49,229 nt of DNA from a virus, in IMG/VR virus record IMGVR_UViG_3300037168_000099, positions 1 through 49,229 of that record. The stretch is one strand, 5' to 3'. Below, piece by piece: positions 34,520-42,688 of the stretch (its first letter is position 1; the number at the start of each line of letters is the position of its first letter). The notes under the pieces were generated by a model. That model was not told where the DNA came from. It was given only the letters and a program-made list of their open reading frames with translations, and did no database searches. Both the position numbers and the translations under genes were made by a program.

Positions 34520-34922
34520 CGCCGCCCATCGGACATCCGCCCATGGAGCAGGTTTCGCCATCCTTGAACATGCGTTTACATGACGGGCATTTGTTGATGT
34601 TGCTATAGGGCCCGACCGCGATTCCGCGGACAGCTAGCCAGTCTCTCAGCACCTGAATCACCACCTCGGCGGTGCCGGCAACCGCGTGGCCGCCGGCCTC
34701 CCGCACTTCCTTCATGCGCCGGTACTGGATCGCCGTCGGTTCCTTGCCTGGGCGCTTGACCTCGATGTTCCAGAATGCCCCGCACAGGCAGACCACCTTG
34801 TCCCCGGCGCCCGACGCGCCGTAGCCGCCAGTGCGCGGGTTTATCCACCACGCGACCGTCGGGCCGAGGCCTTTCAGGAAGGTTTCGATTTCCTGCTTTT
34901 CGTAGAATTCCGGACCTTTCAT
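34512..34922 (-). CDS. VRR-NUC domain nuclease with C-terminal zinc knuckle
   Basis: This 136-residue protein has the VRR-NUC order: YGASGAGDKVVC with catalytic Asp (D41), NIEVKRPGKEPTAIQ with E54-x-K56 and Q66, and a following helix. These PD-(D/E)XK enzymes often resolve branched DNA and are commonly found next to SNF2 helicases in phages, as here. The C-terminus adds four cysteines (C112, C115, C125, C130) that look zinc-binding. The ATG overlaps the preceding stop by four bases. Confidence 0.85.
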   Translation of the reverse strand: MKGPEFYEKQEIETFLKGLGPTVAWWINPRTGGYGASGAGDKVVCLCGAFWNIEVKRPGKEPTAIQYRRMKEVREAGGHAVAGTAEVVIQVLRDWLAVRGIAVGPYSNINKCPSCKRMFKDGETCSMGGCPMGGDV

Positions 34923-35659
34923 ACTGGCCCCCCACTATTTTTTCTTGGGTTGTTCTCGCAATCGAAAACACCACACCATCCACAAAGCGGGTTCTTGGTC
35001 TTGGGCCAGTCACCCGACTCCATGCAGTCCTCGATCACTCCGACCTTGTTGTTGATCTTGGCCCAGGTGGCATTGAAGTCGCTCAGGTCATGCGGCTCGC
35101 CGATCCGGTTTTCCTTGAGCCAAGCGTAGTGCCCGAACACCTTGGTGATCGCCGGGATGGCGGCCTTCAGCGTCAGCGCCTGGATCTCCAACTCGAACGG
35201 GTCCTCGTACTTGGAATTCCCGGTCTTGAAGTCCGAGATGAACACCGCGCTGCCGTGCAGCATGGTGACGTCGATCTTGCACCGAAGCCAGACGTCCTTG
35301 TCCCAGAAACCGGTCGGCTTGCACTCGCTGGTGATGCCGGTCTGCTTCTCCGGCTTCGCCTTCCGCTCGACATAAGCCGCCACGATCGGCTCCCAGTGCA
35401 GCATCTTCTGCGGCAGCGGCTTGCCGCCGATGCGGAGCTCCATCGCCTTGTGGACCTCGTTGCCCCATTCGATTTCCGGCGTCTTGTCGAACAGGAGGTC
35501 TCGCTTGACGTACTGCCGGTAGCACTTGTACAGGCAGGTGTCGGCGGTCTTCAGCAGGGTGTAACTGTAGACGATCGGCTTGATCTGCGCCGGGAGGTTG
35601 GGCATGTTGTTGTCCTTGTCTCGGCGCAAATAATCGGGGATATCGAGGGGGTCGCTCAC
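34919..35659 (-). CDS. Cas4/RecB-like PD-(D/E)XK exonuclease with possible Fe-S cluster
   Basis: This 246-residue protein (GTG start) shows the RecB-type motifs: WGNEVHKAME with H70, RCKIDV with D130, ISDFKTGN with D143-x-K145 and a downstream Q160 (motif QxxxY-like). Cysteines C42/C46 in the first helix and C226-x2-C229-x4-C234 at the C-terminus match the one-plus-three layout that holds the iron-sulfur cluster in Cas4 and AddB. A role as recombination exonuclease next to helicase and VRR nuclease is likely. No CRISPR array is present. Confidence 0.8.
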   Translation of the reverse strand: MSDPLDIPDYLRRDKDNNMPNLPAQIKPIVYSYTLLKTADTCLYKCYRQYVKRDLLFDKTPEIEWGNEVHKAMELRIGGKPLPQKMLHWEPIVAAYVERKAKPEKQTGITSECKPTGFWDKDVWLRCKIDVTMLHGSAVFISDFKTGNSKYEDPFELEIQALTLKAAIPAITKVFGHYAWLKENRIGEPHDLSDFNATWAKINNKVGVIEDCMESGDWPKTKNPLCGWCGVFDCENNPRKNSGGPV

Positions 35660-35661
35660 GG

Positions 35662-36018
35662 CTACGCCAGCTGCCCCACGCGCGCGAGGATGCGCTTCTT
35701 GACGTCGGCGTCGTAGTTGGCGAGCCGGTCGAGGATCGCCAGCACCGTCTCGGCTTCGCCGGGCTTGGGGGGGACCTGCGCAGCCTTGTAGCGTGTCATG
35801 GCCTCCTGCGCATTGGTGACTGACGCCTGTCGAAACGCCTTGGTGCGCCGGTCAACCTTCTTGTGGCGCTTCACGGCGCGGGGCGGCTTAGCCGCGGTCG
35901 CGCGCGGCGCGCTCGGCTTCCGAGAGCTGATACGCTGGGATTTCCTTCGGGCTTTCTTGGGCGCCGGCGCCTCCGGAACGGTCGTCGGGATGTCGAAGTC
36001 GGGCAGGGTCTCGGTCAT
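35662..36018 (-). CDS. Basic protein with disordered N-terminus, unknown
   Basis: The ATG has AAGGAGA upstream. The product has 118 residues: residues about 18-60 are Lys/Arg/Pro/Ala-rich (KKARRKSQRISSRKPSAPRA) and could bind nucleic acid, and the C-terminal 40 residues form helices (ETVLAILDRLANYDADVKKR). The first 131 bp overlap the upstream gene in another frame. Its function is unknown. Confidence 0.7.
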   Translation of the reverse strand: MTETLPDFDIPTTVPEAPAPKKARRKSQRISSRKPSAPRATAAKPPRAVKRHKKVDRRTKAFRQASVTNAQEAMTRYKAAQVPPKPGEAETVLAILDRLANYDADVKKRILARVGQLA

Positions 36019-36148
36019 CGGGGTTCTCCTTGGGCAAGCGCTTCTGCAGCGCGGATATCAGGGCTTCAAGCTCCTGAACTTGGGTGAGCGGGTTGATAAC
36101 CGCCCGCACATTGATGTTCGGTTCGTCGTCGGTGAGGGTCCAGGTCAC
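35888..36148 (-). CDS. Small protein overlapping the next gene out of frame
   Basis: A GTG start at 36148 overlaps the HD gene stop (GTGTGA), which suggests coupling. The first 43 residues (NPLTQVQELEALISALQKRL) form a leucine-rich helix with coding character. The other half lies inside the 35662-36018 gene in a different frame and is Arg/Asp/Pro-rich. Either the overlap is genuine or the last half is passive. The family is unknown. Confidence 0.55.
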   Translation of the reverse strand: MTWTLTDDEPNINVRAVINPLTQVQELEALISALQKRLPKENPDDRDPARLRHPDDRSGGAGAQESPKEIPAYQLSEAERAARDRG

Positions 36149-36672
36149 ACAAACTCCTTAAACCGTCGCAGGAACTCTTCCTCTGCTCGTGTCGACGTCC
36201 AAAACTGTAAAGTGACGCCAAGCTTAGGTTCAGGAAGACACCAATCTTTGGGCGGATCAGCCATCGCCTGAACACTCTCATCTGCCAGCATAGCGTCGTC
36301 CATTCGCTTCACGAACGGAGGCATAGGCCATTCAAGCTCGAACCGATCGGCGATGGCGCGCTCTATAGCTTTCTCGCATTCCAAATAGTTCCCTAAATAC
36401 CGCTTGATCGGCCTTATCACGTCAGAAAGATACGCTTCGCTTGCGTCGTGCAGCAGAGCAGCACGCGCCAGTCCAAGCGGTGCTGCATCGGCCATGAGAA
36501 CGCAGTGCTCTGCTACGCTGTAGAAACGCACGCAGTGACCACCGTACCGGCAGAGCAGGGACAGCGCGTGCGCTATATCCTCGATGAAAACTTCTTCCGG
36601 GCGCGGATCGAGCGGCCAAAATTGCCGGCCTGAAAAAGTCTGCATCCAATCGCCTGTGCGTGCGTTCACCAC
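36145..36672 (-). CDS. HD-domain nucleotidase (YfbR-like)
   Basis: This 175-residue protein has a GTG start with AAAGGA upstream. The HD motifs are H35, YSVAEHCVLM with H56, LLHDASEA with H75-D76 and E79, and a C-terminal Asp pair (D125-D126). The pattern SVAEH, then LLHDASE, then DVIRPIK matches YfbR-type 5'-deoxynucleotidases, which free deoxynucleosides from dNMPs. In a phage it may tune nucleotide pools during replication. It overlaps the polymerase end by 7 bp. Confidence 0.85.
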   Translation of the reverse strand: MVNARTGDWMQTFSGRQFWPLDPRPEEVFIEDIAHALSLLCRYGGHCVRFYSVAEHCVLMADAAPLGLARAALLHDASEAYLSDVIRPIKRYLGNYLECEKAIERAIADRFELEWPMPPFVKRMDDAMLADESVQAMADPPKDWCLPEPKLGVTLQFWTSTRAEEEFLRRFKEFV

Positions 36673-38567
36673 ATAATCCTTTCCGCCGGCCCGTCACCCT
36701 TGAACTCGGAAGCCAGCGGGCATCCCGGCAACCATGGCAATTCCCGGTTCATCTCGCGCAGGATGACCGCCTTGTGCTCCTCCAGCCGGCCGTCCCCTTT
36801 GGGGATCAGCAGCCACAGCGAGTCGTGCTTGGTGTTCTTGCAGCGGTACCCCAGCTTCTTCAACCGAATCATCGCCTGAGACACGACGACGCGCGCCAGG
36901 GCCTGAATCAAGTTCTCGACCAGCTTCGCGCCGTACATCTTGACCCACCCCTTGCGGGTTTTCAAGCGCCAATAGCGATCGCCATCGTCCGGGTCACTAT
37001 AAAATTCGAGCGTGTCGTAGATAAGCTGGATACCGTTGGGCAGCACGATCCGTTTAGTGCCCTTGGCCACGTCGCACTTGAAACCGAGCGGTCCCATCTC
37101 GCCCGCGCCGCAACGCACATCCATGTTATTGGCAGACATCACGCTCAGCATCGTTTCGGCCAACCGCCAAAACTTCACGACCTCGGGATGCGTCGACCGA
37201 TAAGCGTCGCGCGCCTCCACGCCTTCCGCCGGCGACAGGATGATCTCGCCGAAGGACTTGACCCGCACCGTGCTCCGGATCTTATTGCCGCCGCTGCCGT
37301 AACCTGCCTGCAGTTCCACGATCTTGCCGAGCTGGCGCTCCAGCGGATGATCTTTTTTGTTGATCGGCTTCTTGTAGAAGGCGCTGGCGACGCCGACGTA
37401 GGGATCGGCGCCGGTGCGGAATTCCTCGACCTTATCCCACTGGCCGGCGCAGAAGTTCAGCAGCCGGCACTCAATCTGGCTGCAGTCCGGCTCGGCGATC
37501 AGGTATCCATCAGGTGCGACAACGCCTGAATTAATCTCGGATCCATTGGTCCAGTTCTGAAAATTCGTGTCGTCCCCGCCCGACCAGCGGCTCGTATGAG
37601 CCCCACAGTAGTGCAAGTAAACGCACAGAGGTCCCCGGCTTGCCATCCAGCCCATCGTCGCCGAGCGGGTCTGCAGCAGCGATGATTTCGTTCCCAGGCG
37701 AGCTTCCGCAAGAGCGCGCACCTCTGGATCTTCGTCAAACTTAAGCTCCTCCATGAACGGATCGTCTTTGGCGAACGCAAACTTGGTGTTGCCCTTCTCG
37801 GTGATCTTGGTTTCGGGTTCCACGCCGCGGGCGCGCAGCAGGCTGGCGAACGTGTCGTCCGATCCCAGGTCCTTGGCGGTCAGGTTCAGCTTGTCCAACA
37901 TCGCCTGCTTGCGGGTCGCTTCTTCCGTCCACACCTTGGCGAATACCGCGCCGTCGCCGATCAACTCCGGCTGCGTGAACATCTTGATAGTGGAGTCGAC
38001 CACCTCGAACTCCTCGGGCGGGAAGTCCCGGGCCAGAATGCCGAACAGCTTCCAGATCGACTCCACTTCATCGATCGCGCCGGCCGCCACCTGGCGCTGG
38101 ACGTCGACCGTCATTTCGTTCCAGTGCTTGCCTTTGAACAGGTGGTAGGGGGTAATTTTTTCAGGCAGGCCGAAGTTCTTACGAACGGAGTCGAGGGAGA
38201 CAGATATGTGATTGCCAAGCAGGAGGCGCGCCATGGACAGCGTGCATCCGGACATTCCAGGACGCACACCATACCAGTGGTTAAGTACAAGGTGGTCGAA
38301 CTGAGCGTGGTGACTAATAAGAAAGACATCGGACCAGTCCGTTTCCTTGGCGATGTAGCGGAATTCGCGGTCGTCGTACCACTGCGGCAGCGTCTTGGCA
38401 TCCCACTTGACGGCGATACCGTGCATCTCGAACCGCTTGTCCCGGCAATAGGACTCAGTGTTCATCGAGCGGATCCAGTACGGGTCGGGCGAGCCATCCG
38501 GCTTGAAGCAACCCGCTAGGTTCTCCGGGTCGTAGTACGATTCGAGGTCGGCGACGACGGGGCGCAT
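36666..38567 (-). CDS. Family A DNA polymerase with 3'-5' exonuclease
   Basis: This 633-residue replicative polymerase has exonuclease residues D7-x-E9, D91 (HHAQFDH) and D166, then motif A EPDCSQIECRLL (D361), motif B RQLGKIVELQAGYG (R411, K415, Y423) and motif C KHDSLWLL (H581-D582-S583). The position equivalent to E. coli Pol I 762 is Leu (L419), and motif C is HDS where HDE is usual. There is no 5'-3' exonuclease domain. It will copy the phage genome with the primase-helicase at 40082. Start and stop are coupled to neighbours by short overlaps. Confidence 0.95.
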   Translation of the reverse strand: MRPVVADLESYYDPENLAGCFKPDGSPDPYWIRSMNTESYCRDKRFEMHGIAVKWDAKTLPQWYDDREFRYIAKETDWSDVFLISHHAQFDHLVLNHWYGVRPGMSGCTLSMARLLLGNHISVSLDSVRKNFGLPEKITPYHLFKGKHWNEMTVDVQRQVAAGAIDEVESIWKLFGILARDFPPEEFEVVDSTIKMFTQPELIGDGAVFAKVWTEEATRKQAMLDKLNLTAKDLGSDDTFASLLRARGVEPETKITEKGNTKFAFAKDDPFMEELKFDEDPEVRALAEARLGTKSSLLQTRSATMGWMASRGPLCVYLHYCGAHTSRWSGGDDTNFQNWTNGSEINSGVVAPDGYLIAEPDCSQIECRLLNFCAGQWDKVEEFRTGADPYVGVASAFYKKPINKKDHPLERQLGKIVELQAGYGSGGNKIRSTVRVKSFGEIILSPAEGVEARDAYRSTHPEVVKFWRLAETMLSVMSANNMDVRCGAGEMGPLGFKCDVAKGTKRIVLPNGIQLIYDTLEFYSDPDDGDRYWRLKTRKGWVKMYGAKLVENLIQALARVVVSQAMIRLKKLGYRCKNTKHDSLWLLIPKGDGRLEEHKAVILREMNRELPWLPGCPLASEFKGDGPAERIMW

Positions 38568-38884
38568 TACCGGTTCGCCCTCATCAACTCGTCGATAATA
38601 GGCAACAGCGTGGCGTCGTCGTCCGAAATGGTCTCGTCGGCGAAGGCCAGCATGGGGATCCGGAGGATGGTGTTGGGGTGCGTCGGGTGGTCGGGCTCGG
38701 TGCGCCAGACCAGTATCCGGCGCCTGGAAGTGTCGTGGGCCCCAAGGGAGCGGAATTGCAGTTCGTCCTCGGCCAGGTACCGGACAGCGCGCTGGGCGTC
38801 CCGCATCGGCTTCGGGCCCTCGGGCATGCGGATGCGGGCGCGGCGGTCCGGGTGCTGGCGGAAGAACTGCTCGTCCGGGTTCAT
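38567..38884 (-). CDS. Unknown protein upstream of the polymerase
   Basis: This 105-residue protein is Arg-, Asp- and Pro-rich (RQHPDRRARIRMPEGPKPMR) with a beta-strand segment RRRILVWRTEPDHPTHPNTI and an acidic helical end. Both ends overlap neighbours (TAATG, ATGA), so it is part of the coupled operon. It could be a small polymerase accessory. It is not recognised. Confidence 0.7.
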   Translation of the reverse strand: MNPDEQFFRQHPDRRARIRMPEGPKPMRDAQRAVRYLAEDELQFRSLGAHDTSRRRILVWRTEPDHPTHPNTILRIPMLAFADETISDDDATLLPIIDELMRANR

Positions 38885-39300
38885 GTTGTTACCCCCAGCA
38901 ATTCCAGCGCTCGTTCCAGCACAGTCTTACCCCACTTCCTCAGGGCCTTGACCTTGTCATCTCCCGTCACCGAACTGGAATAGGTGGCGAGCTGGGCCAG
39001 CAGCACCGCCAGTTCCTCGGCGCGCGCCGCCGCGATTTTCCGGCGTGCTTGGGCGGTCTCGTTGACGACGCCAACCAGTGCCCTCATGTCGTCCTCGCCT
39101 TCCGCGCAGGCCCGGCGTCCCTGCTCAGTGATCGTCAGGTTGTACACCCCGGACGGATCTTGCGGCGACACGTTGCGCTGCAGGTAGCCCTTGGTCAGCA
39201 GCGACTGCGCCGGCGCTTCCCAGCGGCCGATCGGCATCATCCGCTCGCCCTCGGCGGCGATCAGGAGGACGGCCAATTCATCTTGCGTGAGATCAGCCAC
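38881..39300 (-). CDS. Winged-helix-like protein with coiled-coil C-terminus
   Basis: This 139-residue protein has a GTG start that overlaps the preceding gene by eight bases. Residues about 1-65 (LTQDELAVLLIAAEGERMMP, then LLTKGYLQRN and YNLTITEQGRRA) have a winged-helix outline like MarR/PadR-type domains. The remainder is a helical, charged segment suited to dimer formation. It is probably an early regulator. It has no family name from sequence alone. Confidence 0.65.
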   Translation of the reverse strand: MADLTQDELAVLLIAAEGERMMPIGRWEAPAQSLLTKGYLQRNVSPQDPSGVYNLTITEQGRRACAEGEDDMRALVGVVNETAQARRKIAAARAEELAVLLAQLATYSSSVTGDDKVKALRKWGKTVLERALELLGVTT

Positions 39301-39592
39301 TGATTGCCTCCACCCGCCAATGCGAATCGGGGCCGGTGCGGCAAACCAGCTTCAGGCCGTGCTTCGCCAGCTTCGGCTGCATCTTGACTTTCATGACGCT
39401 GACTATATTGCGGTTCGGACCGCCATCTTTCTGGCTATACATCAATTCAAATATGCCATCCCGGGTAATGCCGCCCCGCCCGGCGCGCTGTATGATTTGA
39501 AAAAGCCGACGCTCCTGACGCGTCATGTCGAACATTATTTCCGAATCGGGCAACGGATGCCCGCAGCATTCACAAGTCCGGACCTTCACCAT
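39293..39592 (-). CDS. Winged-helix regulator with N-terminal zinc knuckle
   Basis: The ATG at 39592 overlaps the preceding stop by seven bases; the longer start at 39637 is rejected. The protein has 99 residues: a CECCGHPLPDSE knuckle, then a wHTH (QERRLFQIIQRAGRGGITRD, IVSVMKVKMQPKLAKHGLKL) ending in a wing SHWRVE. Phages of alphaproteobacteria often carry this combination near their regulatory genes. It probably controls early transcription. Confidence 0.7.
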   Translation of the reverse strand: MVKVRTCECCGHPLPDSEIMFDMTRQERRLFQIIQRAGRGGITRDGIFELMYSQKDGGPNRNIVSVMKVKMQPKLAKHGLKLVCRTGPDSHWRVEAISG

Positions 39593-39807
39593 TCGAACGT
39601 CCTCCCGCTGCGCAGCTCGGCATCGATCCCGGCGCACACCAGCCGATACCGCTGCATCACGAATTCGGAATGCTGCACGCCCGGGCGCTGGAAACCGGCC
39701 TCGAACTTATAGATCATCGACAGCGTGTAGCCGGACATCTCGGCCAGCTGCTCGCGGGTCAGTTTGCGTCGCTCTCGCCACGCTCGGGCGCGTTCGTGGG
39801 GTTTCAT
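39586..39807 (-). CDS. Small XRE-type regulator, first gene of the replication operon
   Basis: This 73-residue protein has the ATG at 39807 with AAGGGAAA upstream; the frame runs on to 40020, but that part is not credible. It has an HTH: RAWRERRKLTREQLAEMSGY, then TLSMIYKFEAGFQRPG. It is the promoter-proximal gene of the minus-strand operon, so it likely regulates that promoter or the divergent primase gene. Its sequence is typical of a Cro/C1-like minimal regulator. Confidence 0.75.
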   Translation of the reverse strand: MKPHERARAWRERRKLTREQLAEMSGYTLSMIYKFEAGFQRPGVQHSEFVMQRYRLVCAGIDAELRSGRTFEW

Positions 39808-39831
39808 GCTGTTTCCCTTGCCGATGCGTAA

Positions 39832-39859
39832 TGCATAGCATACCCGCGCCGCTTGTAAA
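39832..39859 (-). promoter_or_regulatory. Likely promoter of the replication operon
   Basis: On the minus strand TTTACA (39859-39854) is followed after 16 bases by TATGCA (39837-39832). The AATGCATAG element at 39830-39838 overlaps the -10. Start of transcription near 39825 would leave a short leader with the AAGGGAAA site before the ATG at 39807. The -10 is poor (three of six bases). Confidence 0.4.
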
Positions 39860-39964
39860 TAGCAGAGTCGTAAAAAATTTGTTTTGATCGCGCGGCCCGT
39901 CAAATTGCGCTTGACAGCAAAGGCTTGCCGGAAGCAGTCTGCGCGCCTTGCGCCCGTTTCACCC

Positions 39965-40001
39965 AAGAAAAAGGCCGCCGGCGGGGGGATCGCCAGCGGC
40001 C
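39965..40001 (-). terminator. Hairpin with T-tract, minus-strand terminator candidate
   Basis: GGCCGC (39973-39978) pairs with GCGGCC (39996-40001). An inner GGCG pairs with CGCC around a seven-base loop, with one C-A mismatch between the stems. On the minus strand the hairpin is followed by TTTTTCTT (39972-39965). It could stop antisense transcripts from the right before they enter the replication operon. It also sits in the leader of the plus-strand primase gene. Confidence 0.5.
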
Positions 40002-40081
40002 CGGTCGAGGGGGCGCCCAAGGGGATTAAACGCCATGGCCTTCATAGCATCGGCGACCGCGCGCGGCAAGAAGCTGGCGAC

Positions 40082-42382
40082 GTGAACGTAAAGCTTGAAG
40101 CGGCGTTGGCATATGGCCGCATGGGCTGGCGGATTTTCCCCTGCCACTCGGTCGTGCAGACCGCGACGGGCCCGGCGTGCAGCTGCGGCAAAGCCTCCTG
40201 CAAATCGCCAGCTAAACATCCGAGAACAAAAAGAGGACTGCTCGATGCGACCGACGACGAATCAACCATCCGCCGGTACTGGACCCGCTGGCCCGACGCC
40301 AACATCGCACTCGCGACCGGATCCGGTCTCGCCGTGTTCGACATCGACGGGCCGGAAGGTGCGGAGGAATTCAAGCAGCTGGTGGCGACTCACGGGCCTG
40401 TGCCTGCGACGCTGGCGGCTGCCACGGGACGCGGTCTCCATCTTGTATTTGCAACGCAACCTGGAAGCCCTAGCGTTCGGTCTTCGGCAATGGGTAAGGT
40501 CCACGTTCGAGGCGAAGGGGGCTACATCATCGTCGCCCCCTCCGACCACATCACCGGGCGAAAATATCAATGGGTGAACAGGCTTGCGCCGGCACCTTTA
40601 CCTGGTTGGTTAAGACAATGGGGGGCCGGGTATAATGTTACTGCGAATGCCGTACAAGCCGTGCAGAATAGTCCCTTTGAAGCTCTCGGTGCGCTACCGG
40701 CCTATTTGCAAATACGTCAGCAGAGCCAACCCGATGTCACGAAAAGTGCAAGCGACGCATTACGTACAGTATGGAGTCCGGCCGAAGAGGCGCGGCTGAT
40801 CTCGGCGCTGGCGGCGATTCCGGCTAACCAGTACGACTCCTGGTACCAGATAGGCATGGCGCTGCATGGACTTGGCTGGGACCGCTCAGATGGAACTTCA
40901 ATAGGCTTTGACATCTGGGACCAGTGGAGCCAGACCTGCCCCGAGAAATACGCCCTCGGCGCCTGCGAAGCCAAGTGGCGATCGTTTGACCGGTCGGCGC
41001 GCGGGGAACTGACGCTCGGGACGATCTACCACCTGGCGCAACGCTCGGGGTGGAATGGAGGGGCCCCCGCGCCAATGGGCTGGGGTGAAGTGCAGGCCCC
41101 TCCGGTAAGCGCCGACCCACCTGCCGGCAACAGCGGGCACCTTAACGGCCACGCCAACGGGCATCAAGTGCTCCCGGTCGCCTTTGGCGGCCTCAAGCCC
41201 ATCACCTTCCCCGACACCAACGACAAGGGCCTGCCCCGGGCCACCATGACCAACGCCAAGGTCGCGGTCGCCGCGCTCGGGCTGGATTGCCGGTACGACC
41301 TGTTCCATAACCGGATGCTGGTCGGCGGCGAAGTCATTAACAAGTGGCATTCCAAGGAGTTGTCCGATCACGTGGTGACCATGCTGCGCAACATGATCCG
41401 TTACCGCTTCGGCTTCGATCCCGGCAAGCAGCATACTCAGGATGCCAGCGAGTCACTCGCCCTCGAGTTCCGGTTTGACCCGGTGCTGGACTACCTGGAC
41501 GGCCTGCGCTGGGACGGCCGGCCACGGCTCGACCGCTGGATGGTCGACTATCTCGGCGCCGACGACACCGAGCTGAACCGGGCGATCGGGCGCCTGTCGC
41601 TGCTCGCCGCGGTCCGCCGCGCGCGCCAGCCCGGAACCAAATTCGATCAAATTATTGTGCTCGAAGGGCGGCAGGGACAGGGCAAGAGCGAGGCGATCGA
41701 GATCCTGGCAGGCAAGGAAAACTTCTCCGATCAAAGCATCCTCGGCGTCGACGACCGCAAGCAGCAGGAGTTAACCGAAGGCGTGTGGCTGTATGAGATC
41801 GGCGAGCTCAACGGCATTCGCCGCACCGACATCGAGCACATCAAGGCTTTTGCCTCCCGCAAGGTTGACCGTGCCAGGCCGGCCTATGGGCGCTACACGG
41901 TCAGCCAGCCCCGCCGAACCGTGTTCTTTGCCAGCTGCAACAGAGACGATTACCTGCAGGACGACACCGGCAACCGCCGCTTTTGGCCGGTAGCGGTCCG
42001 GTTTGCCGACCACGATGGCTTGCGGCGCGACCGCGACCAGCTATGGGCCGAGGCCAGCGCCCGCGAAGCCCGCGGCGAGTCGCACGTGCTCGAACAACGG
42101 CTATGGGCGGTGGCCGGCGAGGAGCAGGAGAAGCGGGTGGCGGCCGACAGCTGGGTGGAACTAATCCACCGCTACCTCAACATGCCCGACAAGCACCGGG
42201 ACGATGTCAGCATCGCCGACGTGCTGTGCGACAACCAGTTTATCGCCATGCGCCCGGACGCCATCGGCAAGTCCGAGGAGATCAAGGCCGGGCGGGTGAT
42301 GGCCGCGCTGAAGTTCGAGCGCTACCAGAAGCGCCTGGCCGACGGCACGCGGGTTTACCGCTACCGTCGGCCAAGGGACTGA
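40082..42382 (+). CDS. Primase-polymerase fused to VapE/VirE-type helicase
   Basis: This 766-residue protein runs from the GTG at 40082; the frame is open from TTG 39884, but the extra N-terminus is basic and overlaps a hairpin. Domains are Prim-Pol (residues about 1-190, LAVFDIDGPEG with the catalytic pair D87 and D89, and cysteines C33, C35 and C40 of a possible zinc knuckle), PriCT-2-like (about 235-320, YQIGMALHGLGWDRSDG), and VapE ATPase with Walker A EGRQGQGKS (about 528-535) and the NRRFWPV block. It would both prime and unwind DNA at the origin. It is transcribed away from the minus-strand replication operon. Confidence 0.9.
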   Translation: MNVKLEAALAYGRMGWRIFPCHSVVQTATGPACSCGKASCKSPAKHPRTKRGLLDATDDESTIRRYWTRWPDANIALATGSGLAVFDIDGPEGAEEFKQLVATHGPVPATLAAATGRGLHLVFATQPGSPSVRSSAMGKVHVRGEGGYIIVAPSDHITGRKYQWVNRLAPAPLPGWLRQWGAGYNVTANAVQAVQNSPFEALGALPAYLQIRQQSQPDVTKSASDALRTVWSPAEEARLISALAAIPANQYDSWYQIGMALHGLGWDRSDGTSIGFDIWDQWSQTCPEKYALGACEAKWRSFDRSARGELTLGTIYHLAQRSGWNGGAPAPMGWGEVQAPPVSADPPAGNSGHLNGHANGHQVLPVAFGGLKPITFPDTNDKGLPRATMTNAKVAVAALGLDCRYDLFHNRMLVGGEVINKWHSKELSDHVVTMLRNMIRYRFGFDPGKQHTQDASESLALEFRFDPVLDYLDGLRWDGRPRLDRWMVDYLGADDTELNRAIGRLSLLAAVRRARQPGTKFDQIIVLEGRQGQGKSEAIEILAGKENFSDQSILGVDDRKQQELTEGVWLYEIGELNGIRRTDIEHIKAFASRKVDRARPAYGRYTVSQPRRTVFFASCNRDDYLQDDTGNRRFWPVAVRFADHDGLRRDRDQLWAEASAREARGESHVLEQRLWAVAGEEQEKRVAADSWVELIHRYLNMPDKHRDDVSIADVLCDNQFIAMRPDAIGKSEEIKAGRVMAALKFERYQKRLADGTRVYRYRRPRD

Positions 42383-42448
42383 GAAGGGATCAGGGCGCCG
42401 AGGTGACCGGGGGCAGGCTGACCGGAGCGGGGGTCGGCGTCAGCGTAA

Positions 42449-42625
42449 TCAGCCCTCGTCGCGAAATTCACGCTGCTGGGCTATCGCAACCGGCGTTTTC
42501 GTTGGCCGGCGAACACGCCGCCAGATCGCAACGGCGATGAGATAGGCGACATAAATCGCGCCGGACACTGCCAAGACCACGACCGTGCCGGCGACGATCG
42601 GCGAGACGATGACTAGACCCTGCAT
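42449..42625 (-). CDS. Single-span membrane protein, 58 aa
   Basis: The ATG at 42625 has GGAG six bases upstream. The frame also opens at 42688, but that ATG abuts a hairpin and has no ribosome site. Residues about 4-34 are hydrophobic (VIVSPIVAGTVVVLAVSGAI, then YVAYLIAVAIW), followed by a basic tail RRVRRPTKTP. The topology suggests a small inner-membrane protein with the tail in the cytoplasm. It is the last gene of the minus-strand accessory block. Confidence 0.65.
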   Translation of the reverse strand: MQGLVIVSPIVAGTVVVLAVSGAIYVAYLIAVAIWRRVRRPTKTPVAIAQQREFRDEG

Positions 42626-42688
42626 TTCATTCTCCAATGCTTTGCCGAGGTCGTCGCTGTGGCGCTCGGCGGGTTCTTTCCACGGCAT

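Noticed and set aside
34919-35659. CRISPR-associated Cas4
   Set aside because: The protein has a Cas4-like pattern, but there is no array or other cas gene; a recombination exonuclease is more likely.
39911-39916. TTGACA before the primase gene as a promoter
   Set aside because: No acceptable -10 lies 15-19 bases further on.
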